Shown piece after piece: positions 14,667 through 22,518 of a stretch of DNA of 64,000 bases. The notes beneath the pieces were generated by a model. The model saw only the letters and a list, made by a program, of their open reading frames with translations, was not told where the DNA came from and searched no databases. Source of the DNA: Paenibacillus sp. HGH0039 (GTDB taxonomy: Bacteria > Bacillota > Bacilli > Paenibacillales > NBRC-103111); assembly GCF_000411255.1 (NCBI RefSeq), contig NZ_KE150412.1, positions 2,745,968 to 2,809,967 of the forward strand, read 5' to 3'. Both the position numbers and the translations under genes were made by a program. Within the stretch, counting starts at the first letter, position 1. The number at the start of each line of letters is the position of its first letter.

Positions 14667-14776
14667 TTCCGGAATTTACGTCGTACCCAGCGATAGAGCT
14701 TACGGATACCGAGCACAAGGCTCAGTAACGTTACGATCCAGCGCAGTACGTCATAAAACGCCACAAGTGCGACCAT
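14645..14776 (-). CDS. Putative type I toxin: small membrane peptide with basic tail
   Basis: 43 residues: MVALVAFYDVLRWIVT, then LLSLVLGIRKLYRWV, then a strongly basic tail ending RNKRKNHR. One hydrophobic helix (about 2-24) is followed by 10 Arg/Lys in the last 19 residues. Size, single helix and cationic tail fit holin-like type I toxins such as TxpA, BsrG and YonT, although no sequence match was tested. The ATG at 14776 has GGGGGTGAGG 3 bases upstream. It has its own promoter, a 66-base leader, a long 3' untranslated region, and an antisense RNA converging on its 3' end. Confidence 0.65.
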   Translation of the reverse strand: MVALVAFYDVLRWIVTLLSLVLGIRKLYRWVRRKFRNKRKNHR

Positions 14777-14848
14777 CGGCCTCACCCCCTTTCGGGAAGC
14801 TGCGCCGTGGTCTTAAAAATCCACCGTTATTCAAAGTCCATAAAACCG

Positions 14849-14857
14849 ATTATAGCA
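14849..14857 (-). promoter_or_regulatory. Promoter of the putative toxin gene
   Basis: Leftward extended -10 TGCTATAAT (14857-14849), no clear -35. Predicted start near 14842, giving a 66-base leader. The same TGC-TATA extended -10 type is used by the antisense RNA. Outside the locus, the rest of this 870-base gap (14302-14440 and 14860-15040) shows no gene. Confidence 0.6.
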
Positions 14858-15091
14858 TGTCCTTTCCAGATTGCTCCATTGAACTTTTGTTTCCGAATGT
14901 TGAAACTTTCAGGAGAAAGACACCGGAAATCATCTAACGACCGACCATCCCGGAACCCTTCGTCCGTATCCTCAAAAAGTTAAAATCCGGTTACAGTTTG
15001 GCCCCAGATGGGTAATGTTACCTCTCTGTAACCCACCTTGATGCAAGGGGTGCCTATAATAAAACCGGACAACCTAGGAGGGATACTTATT

Positions 15092-16228
15092 ATGAAAAAA
15101 TCATTCAAGCTTCTGACACTCGGTCTGGCAGGCTCCTGTCTGCTAGCGGCATCAGCCGGAACTTCTTACGCGGACAGCGCGGTACAGGCGCCTGCGGCCG
15201 CTTCCGTGTCCGCTGCGGCGGAACCCGTTTCCGCACCAGCTTCAGTTAAAAATGGAGCTGTACAGGTGACAACCAAAGAAATAAAGGAAGAATCCCCCGA
15301 ACTGAGCGTAAATCTTCAGATTCCCGTTATACAGGGAATGAAAGATACGCAATATCAGGACGAGCTTAACGATATTATTTACCGTCATGCCATGAAAGAT
15401 GTGGAGGCAGTGCGCAAACAGGCTCAAGGTGATTTGGCTGCCGCCAACGGTTCCGCAAGCGAGCTGGCAATGCCTTATTCGGTCGATTCGGTAGTTGAAG
15501 TAAGCGCATCGGGCGGTCAGGAAGATGCGAACCGTCTGTCGATGCGAGTGGTAACCTCCGTTTATACGGGGGGCGCTCACGGAATGCCTCGTGTGGACAC
15601 CTATAACGTCCTGAATGCGGAGGAAGCTCAGAAGATTGAGCTGAAAGATTTATTCGGGGAGAATTATAAAGCGATTATCGACAAGCAGATCAGTCAGGAA
15701 ATCGCCAAGCATCCGGATGATTTCTTCGAGGACGCGTTCTCCGGCATTACCGACACGCAGTCCTTCCAGATCAAGGACGGTAAAGCGGTGATCGTGTTCT
15801 CGCCTTACGAGATTGCCCCTTATGCGGCAGGCATCCAGGAGTTCTCCGTCCCCATCGCTCAGGGAGGAAATGCCTCCGCACCCTCACGTCTCGTAGTGGG
15901 CGGTGAAGCACTGTCGGAGAAGCAGGGCTCTATCTACACCACAACGGCAGGCACCACCATGGTTCCCCTGCGGGTTACGGCCGAGAAGCTGGGCTTCCAG
16001 CTTAAATGGAACCAGGAGCAATGGGCCGCCGAGCTGTCCAAAGGCGCGGTATGGACAAGCGTTTACAAGGGAAAAGATGCGTACACCATCAACAAGATGG
16101 CTCCGTTCTCCCTTGGCGAAGCGGCCGTCATTAAAGAAGACGGCAATATGTATGTGCCCGCCGCCTTCTTCTCCAAGGTGCTGAAGGCCGACGTCACCGT
16201 AACCGGTGATCAGCTCGTGATTAAATAA
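15092..16228 (+). CDS. Secreted DUF4163/DUF3298 protein with copper-amine-oxidase-like domain
   Basis: 378 residues with a signal peptide (MKKSFKLLTLGLAGSCLLA, cleavage near ASAGTSYA-DS). Residues about 50-130 are DUF4163-like and 140-255 DUF3298-like (YTGGAHGMPRVDTYNV), the pair found in RsiV and PdaC, where DUF3298 of RsiV binds lysozyme. The C-terminal 100 residues are a Cu_amine_oxidN1-type repeat (MVPLRVTAEKLGFQLKWNQE, VPAAFFSKVL), common in exported Paenibacillus proteins. There is no catalytic domain and no sigma-factor partner, so this is a wall- or lysozyme-related binding protein at best. GGAGGG precedes the ATG at 15092; TATAAT lies near 15054. Confidence 0.8.
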   Translation: MKKSFKLLTLGLAGSCLLAASAGTSYADSAVQAPAAASVSAAAEPVSAPASVKNGAVQVTTKEIKEESPELSVNLQIPVIQGMKDTQYQDELNDIIYRHAMKDVEAVRKQAQGDLAAANGSASELAMPYSVDSVVEVSASGGQEDANRLSMRVVTSVYTGGAHGMPRVDTYNVLNAEEAQKIELKDLFGENYKAIIDKQISQEIAKHPDDFFEDAFSGITDTQSFQIKDGKAVIVFSPYEIAPYAAGIQEFSVPIAQGGNASAPSRLVVGGEALSEKQGSIYTTTAGTTMVPLRVTAEKLGFQLKWNQEQWAAELSKGAVWTSVYKGKDAYTINKMAPFSLGEAAVIKEDGNMYVPAAFFSKVLKADVTVTGDQLVIK

Positions 16229-16288
16229 AAACAGGCCTTTACAGGCGCCGGACTATCCCCCTTATATAACCCGTTTAAAGAAGCGTCT

Positions 16289-16312
16289 CCGCTCTTTAAG
16301 CGGGCTTTTTTT
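16289..16312 (+). terminator. Terminator of the DUF4163/DUF3298 gene
   Basis: CCGCT pairs with AGCGG, followed by GCTTTTTTT. Confidence 0.7.
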
Positions 16313-16356
16313 GCTGAACCCCACAAGTCTTCTTCCCTCAAATAAGCATGAAAAAA

Positions 16357-16390
16357 AGCCCCGCCACTCCCCCGAAGGAGAATGCCGGGA
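16357..16390 (-). terminator. Terminator of ndh
   Basis: Imperfect GC-rich stem (GCCCCGCCACTCC with GGAG...GCCGGGAC), followed on the minus strand by TTTTTTT. It starts 44 bases past the ndh stop. Confidence 0.7.
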
Positions 16391-16433
16391 CTTATGTCAG
16401 ACCGGTTGATTCCGGAAAGATTCCAGACCGCTC

Positions 16434-17615
16434 TTAGTAAGCCAGTGCAAACAGGCCATGAATGTGAGACAGGTAACGGATGTTACTTGCTTCCTTCATG
16501 AGCGATGCAGGCAGGCCTTTCAGGCGGGTTTGGTTGCCGCCGATCGAACCGATTGCGTCCTTGCGGCCCAGACTTCCGAGTGTACCGGAGAATACAGGCG
16601 TGAAGACGTCCATCGGTGCGCCTTTCTGTGCTGCGAAGAGGTTGTAACCGACCACTTCGCCCATCTGCCAAGCCAGCTGTGCGGTTGGCGGATAAGGACG
16701 CTCGGCGCCGGCCGGGAAGACCACGGCGCAGTCGCCTGCAAGGAATACGTCCGGGTGGGACGTGGACTGCATGAACTCGTTGACCGTCGCGCGGCCGCGG
16801 TTCACTTCGATGCCGGAGTTAGCGACAACCGGAGTGCCTTGTACGCCGCCTGTCCAGACGAGCGTGCTGGTTTCGATTGTGCTTCCGTCTTTCAGAGAAA
16901 CGACGGATTCCTGCATTTCGGTGATCGCAACGCCCGTCAGGAACGTAACGCCGCGCTTCTGCAGGCTTGTCGTAGCGCGCTCGATCAGTTCCGGATGGAA
17001 GCCCATCAGGATGGAAGGAGCCGCCTCTACGCAGTACAGGGAGATGTCGTTGAAATCGACGCCTTTGCTGCGGCACAGGCCAGGCAGCATGTCGGCGAGT
17101 TCGCCCACAAGCTCGATACCGGTCAGACCGCCGCCGCCGACTACGAATGTCGCGTCCGCTTTGTTTTTGGTCTGGCTGTAAGCTTCGATGCGTGCTTCCA
17201 CGTGCTCGCGGATGCGGTTGGCGTCGTTAACCGATTTCAGCGTGAAGCTGTATTCCTGTAGGCCAGGAATGCCGAAGAACGCCGTTTCGCTGCCCAGGGC
17301 AACGACGAGCTTATCGTAATCGAACGATTTGCCGTTCGACAGGATGACGCGCTTGCTGTCCGCGGAAATCGTTTCGACCGTGCCGATTTCCAGGTTGATG
17401 TCTTTGCCGCGCAGGAGCTTTTCCAGAGGCAGGGCAACTGCTTTCTCATGCAGATTACCTACAGCCAGGCGGTGCAGCTCGGTAATGATTTGATGCGTAG
17501 GAAAACGGTTAACAACCGTAATCGTAGCTTCTTCCGCAGTCAAGTGTTGACGGGCTGTCAGTGCGCTGAGCAAGCCGCCGTAACCGCCACCTAAGATCAA
17601 AATATGCTTGGACAT
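16434..17615 (-). CDS. ndh: Type II NADH dehydrogenase
   Basis: 393 residues. FAD-binding GGGYGGLLSA at the N terminus, NAD-binding VGGGGLTGIELVGELA at about 160, and VFLAGDCAVVF (second FAD contact) with a C-terminal segment likely to bind the membrane. It oxidises NADH to reduce menaquinone without pumping protons. ATG at 17615 is 6 bases from GGAGG, better than the ATG two codons upstream. It follows yjlC by 37 bases in the order known for the Rex-regulated yjlC-ndh operon of Bacillus subtilis. Confidence 0.95.
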   Translation of the reverse strand: MSKHILILGGGYGGLLSALTARQHLTAEEATITVVNRFPTHQIITELHRLAVGNLHEKAVALPLEKLLRGKDINLEIGTVETISADSKRVILSNGKSFDYDKLVVALGSETAFFGIPGLQEYSFTLKSVNDANRIREHVEARIEAYSQTKNKADATFVVGGGGLTGIELVGELADMLPGLCRSKGVDFNDISLYCVEAAPSILMGFHPELIERATTSLQKRGVTFLTGVAITEMQESVVSLKDGSTIETSTLVWTGGVQGTPVVANSGIEVNRGRATVNEFMQSTSHPDVFLAGDCAVVFPAGAERPYPPTAQLAWQMGEVVGYNLFAAQKGAPMDVFTPVFSGTLGSLGRKDAIGSIGGNQTRLKGLPASLMKEASNIRYLSHIHGLFALAY

Positions 17616-17652
17616 ACTCATCCTCCATTCTTGTTTCAGCTTACCTTATGAT

Positions 17653-18078
17653 TTAACGCTGTTGCTGCCGTTCGGCTTGAACATCCAAGAATGCCTGTAC
17701 GAAACGGAATGTCTTTTGTACTTGCGGGTCCTTCAGCATTTTGAGAAGTCCGAACAGACCGATCGAGGAATGTTCCGCTTGAGCGCGGTCGCTTGCTTCG
17801 ATTGCGGCGGCAGCTACGCCTTTGGCTTTCTCGGTGATCGGCTTAACAAACTCGTTCATACCGCCTTTGAGGTCGTCGATCAGAACTTGGTCGCTCGCAA
17901 CGCTTTGAGCCAAATCGTAAGCTTTGGTAAGAATCGTAACCATTTCCGCCAATTTCGGCAGATTCTCCACGAGAACGGTTAAAGACTCCTGAACCTCTGG
18001 CTTCATCAACTGATCAAGGACATCCTGCGTTTCCCTTTTTTCGGTAGTGCTTGGGGTTTGATTGGATGTTTCTGACAT
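17653..18078 (-). CDS. yjlC: DUF1641 protein YjlC
   Basis: 141 residues, acidic, mostly helical. VLDQLMKPEVQESLTVLVEN, LAQSVASDQ and SIGLFGLLKMLKDPQVQKTF fit DUF1641. Function unknown; the invariable link to ndh suggests it supports the dehydrogenase. Strong AAAGGAGG ribosome site. First gene of the ndh operon. Confidence 0.9.
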   Translation of the reverse strand: MSETSNQTPSTTEKRETQDVLDQLMKPEVQESLTVLVENLPKLAEMVTILTKAYDLAQSVASDQVLIDDLKGGMNEFVKPITEKAKGVAAAAIEASDRAQAEHSSIGLFGLLKMLKDPQVQKTFRFVQAFLDVQAERQQQR

Positions 18079-18211
18079 AAGCTAACGTCCTCCTTTGCTT
18101 TGAAATAGAAGCCCGTTTATTTTTCGATCCCTGCCTAGCCATCGAGACGTCTTCTGTCTTCGCATAAGTTTCCCTATTCGTGATAAATGAACCCACGCGG
18201 CCTGATAAGAT

Positions 18212-18227
18212 TGTAACATTTTTCACA
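18212..18227 (-). promoter_or_regulatory. Rex-like box, promoter-proximal
   Basis: TGTAA-N6-TCACA (18212-18227) matches the TGTGA-N6-TCACA core at 9 of 10 positions. It overlaps TACAAT reading leftward, a possible -10 box for yjlC-ndh, 135-150 bases upstream of yjlC. The position would let the NADH-sensing repressor Rex shut off the operon. Confidence 0.5.
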
Positions 18228-18377
18228 TAAAAGGAAGAAGGTTTTTCTTGGCTGCGAGTCCATTACTTGCAAGATCGGGAAAAATGTCGAACAGGTCGAA
18301 ACGGAACCCTATGTACTCCTATTATACCTCCGTCTTGCTGACAAGAGAAAAACAATTTTTTACACATGTGAATAATT

Positions 18378-18393
18378 TGTGACAAAAATCACT
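18378..18393 (-). promoter_or_regulatory. Second Rex/FNR-like box, distal
   Basis: TGTGACAAAAATCACT matches TGTGA-N6-TCACA at 9 of 10 positions, 166 bases from the proximal box. Rex and FNR share this core, so the regulator is uncertain. The rest of this 590-base gap (18079-18665) shows no gene. Confidence 0.45.
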
Positions 18394-18591
18394 TCTTTCT
18401 GCACCCCCGCTCCTTAAGCAGGTATACATGCTTGTTTATTCCAATAATTCCTCGGATTTTATTGCCAGAAGGGACAGGTCTTCGAGAAAGAATTTTATCA
18501 AAACCGGCCTCTGCCGGACCGCGAGAGGGTGATAGGTAAAAGCTGCGGGCAGGCCCCATACCGTAAGCCAGCCGCCCCTTCAGATGAAAAA

Positions 18592-18618
18592 ACCACCCGC
18601 GTGAACTCAACGGATGGT
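18592..18618 (-). terminator. Terminator of the thrE operon
   Basis: ACCACCCG pairs with CGGATGGT (one mismatch). Leftward T-tract TTTTTTC. 47 bases past the stop of the second ThrE gene. Confidence 0.7.
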
Positions 18619-18665
18619 CTCGGTTGCGGCAGCAAAAGCGGCAATCCTTCATTTTCTTGCCCGAG

Positions 18666-19091
18666 CTAGGCCTTCGGCCTTTTAAAAAGCTGGTTCATCA
18701 CCTCGGAAAAAATAAGACCGGCGGCAATCGAACCGGAAATCATAAACGCTTTGGCGGCGAGCTGAACGGCAAGATTATAATCGTTTTCCACGAAAGAACG
18801 CATCGCGTCATAGGCCATGCCTCCCGGAACGAGGGGAATGATCCCCGCCACGCTGAAAACGATAATGGGGGTCTTGTAGAGACGGGCGAAAACCCGGGAT
18901 ATCACCGTCACGAAGAACGCCGCGGCCAAGGTGGCCACAATGGCATTGGTATCGCTCCGCACAAGAGCGACGTATACGAGCCAGCCCATCATCCCGACGA
19001 AACCGCACTGGATCAAGGTATTCCGGGGAACGTTAAAAATAATGCCGAAGGCGGCGGAGGCGATATAACTCGTCACGAGTTGTGCAATCAT
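18666..19091 (-). CDS. Threonine/serine exporter, small subunit (ThrE_2/DUF3815 type)
   Basis: 141 residues with about four membrane helices; the segment IPLVPGGMAYDAMRSFVEND contains the conserved PxxPG motif of ThrE proteins. In many Firmicutes ThrE is split into a large N-terminal and a small C-terminal protein, and this is the small half. The ATG lies 15 bases after the stop of the large half, with GGAGG upstream. Likely exports threonine, serine or short peptides. Confidence 0.88.
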   Translation of the reverse strand: MIAQLVTSYIASAAFGIIFNVPRNTLIQCGFVGMMGWLVYVALVRSDTNAIVATLAAAFFVTVISRVFARLYKTPIIVFSVAGIIPLVPGGMAYDAMRSFVENDYNLAVQLAAKAFMISGSIAAGLIFSEVMNQLFKRPKA

Positions 19092-19106
19092 TGAGGGATT
19101 CCTCCG

Positions 19107-19868
19107 TTAATAAAATGAAAAGACGACCGCGATACCGGCTCCGATGGCAAACGCCGTCAAGAAAGCCTCCGCGCCCTTGGACAAGCCGGACACGAGATGG
19201 CCCGCCATCAAATCCCTCACGGCGTTCGTGATCAGCAGGCCCGGAACAAGCGGCATGACGGAGCCGATGATGATTTTGTCCAGCTCCTGTCCGAGCCCGG
19301 TCCATATAAACAGAGAGGCCAGCATGCCGATAATGAAGGAAGCCAGAAACTCGGCTACGAACTTGATCAGCACATACTGGTGAAAAATAAGGAACCCGAT
19401 AAAACCCAGACCGCCTGTGACGACGGCCGGAAGAAAATCGGGCCACCCGCCGTTGAACATGATCGTAAAACAGCCGCTGGACACGGCCGCCGCCGCGATC
19501 TGGATAGCCACGGGGTAGGCCAGATTGGCCTTATCCACCTTGAGAAGCAGCCGGTGCGCTTCCTGAAGGTCAAGCTGTCCGTCGCTTATTTTGCGGGAGA
19601 GCCCGTTGACCAGCGTCACCTTGTGCAAATCGGTTGACCGCGTGGAGATCCGGACCAGCTTGGTCGGATCGCTGCCGTCCACGGAGAAGATAATGCCCGT
19701 CGGGGTCACGAAGCTGTGGGTATGATGAAGGCCGTAAGAGGCCGCGATGCGGGTCATCGTATCTTCCACCCGATACGTTTCCGCTCCGTTCTGGAGCATG
19801 ATTTTTCCCGCCAGCAGGCATACATCTACGATTTTATAAGTCTGACCGGGACTGGACGCCTGTTCCAT
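19107..19868 (-). CDS. Threonine/serine exporter, large subunit (ThrE/DUF1212 type)
   Basis: 253 residues. The soluble N-terminal 115 residues include LLAGKIMLQNGAETYRVEDTM and VTPTGIIFS, then five membrane helices with SVMPLVPGLLITNAVRDLMAG, the ThrE PxxPG motif. Pairs with the small subunit immediately downstream. AGAGGTG precedes the ATG. Neighbouring rluF is in the same direction, 55 bases upstream. Confidence 0.88.
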   Translation of the reverse strand: MEQASSPGQTYKIVDVCLLAGKIMLQNGAETYRVEDTMTRIAASYGLHHTHSFVTPTGIIFSVDGSDPTKLVRISTRSTDLHKVTLVNGLSRKISDGQLDLQEAHRLLLKVDKANLAYPVAIQIAAAAVSSGCFTIMFNGGWPDFLPAVVTGGLGFIGFLIFHQYVLIKFVAEFLASFIIGMLASLFIWTGLGQELDKIIIGSVMPLVPGLLITNAVRDLMAGHLVSGLSKGAEAFLTAFAIGAGIAVVFSFY

Positions 19869-19923
19869 CGCGCACCTCTTCCTGTGGATGTAGATAAGAT
19901 GCTGCCCTTCACTGCCGCCGTTT

Positions 19924-20613
19924 TCAATCCAGCAGCTCCGTCAGCCGGCTAAACTCGGATTCGCTCAGGTCTCTCCATTTTCCTTTGGGAAGTCCGTCCA
20001 GCTTGATATTCATGATGCGCACCCGCTGCAGCCGATGCACCTGATACCCGAATGCCTGGCACATACGCCGGATTTGCCGGTTCAGTCCCTGCGTCAGGAT
20101 GATGCGGAAGGTATGGTCGTTGATGCGGGTCACCTTGCACGGTTTCGTCTTCGTCCCCAGAATGCGGACGCCCGTGGACATGCCCTGCACAAAGGAGTTC
20201 GTGATCGGCTGATTCACGGTGACGATATATTCTTTCTCGTGGTTATTTTCCGCGCGCAAAATTTTATTGACGATATCCCCGTCATTGGTCATGAGGATAA
20301 GGCCTTCCGAGTCTTTATCGAGCCGGCCGATCGGGAAGATTCTCTCCGGGTGCCGCACGAAATCGACGATATTGCCCGGAATATGGCGCTCCGTCGTGCA
20401 CGTGATGCCAACCGGTTTATTCAACGCTATATAGACGGACTTCTTCTTGGTCCCCAGCGGCTTGCCGTCGATTCTCACATCGTCTCCCGGCTCGGCCGTA
20501 CTGCCTAGTTCCGCCAGAGCCCCGTTAATGGTCACTCGCCCGGCTTGAACGAGCTCATCCGCTTTTCGTCGGGAGCAAATACCCGTTTCGCTAATAAATT
20601 TATTGATCCGCAT
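19924..20613 (-). CDS. rluF: 23S rRNA pseudouridine synthase, RluF family
   Basis: 229 residues: S4 RNA-binding domain at the N terminus (MRINKFISETGICSRRKADE, LVQAGRVTING), then the catalytic domain with GRLDKDSEGLIL carrying the catalytic aspartate, and LTQGLNRQIRRMCQAFGY, typical of the RluB/E/F branch. Modifies a uridine of 23S rRNA. The extended -10 TGGTACAAT near 20682-20690 (leftward) is a likely promoter. Confidence 0.92.
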   Translation of the reverse strand: MRINKFISETGICSRRKADELVQAGRVTINGALAELGSTAEPGDDVRIDGKPLGTKKKSVYIALNKPVGITCTTERHIPGNIVDFVRHPERIFPIGRLDKDSEGLILMTNDGDIVNKILRAENNHEKEYIVTVNQPITNSFVQGMSTGVRILGTKTKPCKVTRINDHTFRIILTQGLNRQIRRMCQAFGYQVHRLQRVRIMNIKLDGLPKGKWRDLSESEFSRLTELLD

Positions 20614-20846
20614 GAAGCTGCTATCCCCTTCTTTTGCCTGTTAGGTTGTGAGTCCCCACCGATTTATATGCCTGTATTGTACCATAATCGGATGCAATTC
20701 GCGCCGCCGCTCTGTCACAAAAACGGCCCCTTCCCCGTCTTGAGGGCCTCACAACCAAACGGAGGATGAGAAAGAGGCGCGTTTTGGGTTGGAAAGAAGC
20801 TCGCGGCAACGGAAAAGCACGGAACTTCCAGGAATAGCGAGCTAAA

Positions 20847-21149
20847 CTAAGGCTCCCGGAACCCGGCTAAAACCATCATCAGCAGGGCCGCAATCAAAGC
20901 CGCGGCAATCAGAAAGACGCTCCCCATTCCGGCAAATTTCAGAAAGCCTCGCTCCTCTTTCAGCATGCCTGCATAACCCAGCACAAGGCTTGCGCCGAGC
21001 GAACCGATGGCGGTATAAAAAAGCAGCCGAATGCCCGCCGACTCGCCTCCGGCAGGATTTTCCGAGATCAGGTAGCTCCCGACAAGCATCAGAACGCCCA
21101 GACTGCTTAACAGCGTAGAACCGGTTCCGAACTTTTTTTTCGATTCCAT
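20847..21149 (-). CDS. Small membrane protein of unknown function
   Basis: 100 residues with three hydrophobic helices (about 11-28, 43-60 and 72-95) and a basic N terminus MESKKKFGTG. No family recognised. ATG at 21149 has GGAGG 5 bases upstream; an alternative in-frame ATG at 21167 follows AAGGAAG and would add six residues. Monocistronic by spacing. Confidence 0.65.
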   Translation of the reverse strand: MESKKKFGTGSTLLSSLGVLMLVGSYLISENPAGGESAGIRLLFYTAIGSLGASLVLGYAGMLKEERGFLKFAGMGSVFLIAAALIAALLMMVLAGFREP

Positions 21150-21240
21150 GGCAGCCTCCGTAATCATGAGATTTCTTCCTTATACTCCATTCATACGAAG
21201 CGGGTCATAGAAGTTTCCGGATTCGGGTTGAAAAATGGAG

Positions 21241-21274
21241 AAACGCCCGTCTCTTTTGAGGAGATCCGGGCGTT
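21241..21274 (+). terminator. Strong hairpin with rightward T-tract, no gene attached
   Basis: AAACGCCCG pairs with CGGGCGTTT and ends in TTTTT rightward. No rightward gene precedes it and both flanking genes run leftward. It is otherwise the only structure found in the 347-base gap 21150-21496, where no gene was seen. Confidence 0.5.
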
Positions 21275-21496
21275 TTTATCTGCCGAATAAGAGCTTGCGT
21301 ACAATTCAATAACGCGGGAACCGGGAGAGAATGCCTGGTAAAGCAGCGGTTCGATCTCAGAGGCATTCGCTCTACAATTTCATGCACCGATTATTCATAC
21401 TGCGCTGCAGGGCTCCCGGTGCGCGGTACGGCGTTGCGCAGCGGTGTCCGCACACAGTAAGACGGCAGTCTGTTTACAGGCAGCTGCCGCTTGTTT

Positions 21497-22393
21497 TCAC
21501 GGCTGTTCTTCCCCCACGAGGAAAGTCAGTTTTTTCCCCAGAACCGAGATACTCGCCGGGGTATGCACATAAATTTCCCCGTCCATGTCCGCCTGCATAG
21601 GCTGATCCGTGGTTAGCTTTAAGGAAGTGGTGCGGATGAACTCGAAGCTGCTCTTCTCGGAATCCCATTCCTCAAAATTTTTGATCTTGAACAGTTCCTT
21701 CAGCAGCGGCAGCCCGGCCTCGCGGATAATCGCCACATCCAGAACGCCGTCATACAGAGCATCGGGCGTCAGGGGCAGCGGCCTCGTACCGAGAAACCGG
21801 CCGTTGGCGACGAATAACATCACCGCTTCGCCGTCTGTCCGCCCACTGTCGTGCTCCAGGGTAAAGCGGAACGGATCTGCGGACGTTACCGTCTGGAGCG
21901 TGCTGATAAAATAACTCAGCTTGCCGATCGTCCCTTTCAGCTGCGGATTGATATTGACCGAGGCGTCGGTAATGAGGCCGATACCAAAGAAGTTCGAGAA
22001 GTACCGGTCGTTCGCCCGTCCGATATCTACCGGCTGTGTCTTCCCCCGCATAAGAGTCTCCGCGGCCCGATCCAGCTCCTGGGGAATATAGAGCGCCCGG
22101 GAGAAATCGTTGCATGTCCCGCCGGGAAGAATACCGACAACGGGCGGATCGGCCAGCGGTGCCAGCCCGTTCACGCATTCATGGACGGTCCCGTCGCCGC
22201 CCAGCACGAGGAGAAGATCCGTCTCTTCCCCCCGTTCCCGGCAGATCCGCTCCGCATCTCCGGGCTCTTCCGTCTGCACCAGCGTGAGCTCTCCAATTCC
22301 CGCCGCAAGCGGGCCGATGACCGCTCCTAGCCTGCTGCCCGTTTCCGCCTGACCGGCGCTGCCGTTATGAATCAGAATCGCTTTTCCGAACAT
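21497..22393 (-). CDS. YegS/BmrU-family diacylglycerol or lipid kinase
   Basis: 298 residues. The catalytic-domain signature GGDGTVHECVNGL (about 65-77) and GGTCNDFSRAL define the DAG-kinase fold; GKAILIHNGSAG at the N terminus binds ATP. Phosphorylates diacylglycerol or a related lipid at the membrane face. It shows the DFSR variant of the usual DFAR. Single gene; GGCGGGGATC precedes ATG. Confidence 0.9.
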   Translation of the reverse strand: MFGKAILIHNGSAGQAETGSRLGAVIGPLAAGIGELTLVQTEEPGDAERICRERGEETDLLLVLGGDGTVHECVNGLAPLADPPVVGILPGGTCNDFSRALYIPQELDRAAETLMRGKTQPVDIGRANDRYFSNFFGIGLITDASVNINPQLKGTIGKLSYFISTLQTVTSADPFRFTLEHDSGRTDGEAVMLFVANGRFLGTRPLPLTPDALYDGVLDVAIIREAGLPLLKELFKIKNFEEWDSEKSSFEFIRTTSLKLTTDQPMQADMDGEIYVHTPASISVLGKKLTFLVGEEQP

Positions 22394-22518
22394 GATCCCC
22401 GCCTCCTCCGCTTACGCCAATTTCCATCTCTAGCCTGTACTTACCCCGATCCAGAAATTCGGACCACCTTTTCTAAAAAAAGGAATCCGGGTTCGAGATC
22501 CCGTTTGCTCCTATCCCG

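Noticed and set aside
18014..18226. 70-codon leftward frame overlapping the start of yjlC
   Set aside because: Overlaps the yjlC coding start and the likely promoter; no family resemblance.
22470..22510. GGGTTCGAGATCCCG resembling a tRNA T-arm
   Set aside because: Only a four-bp stem; no acceptor, D or anticodon arms could be built around it.
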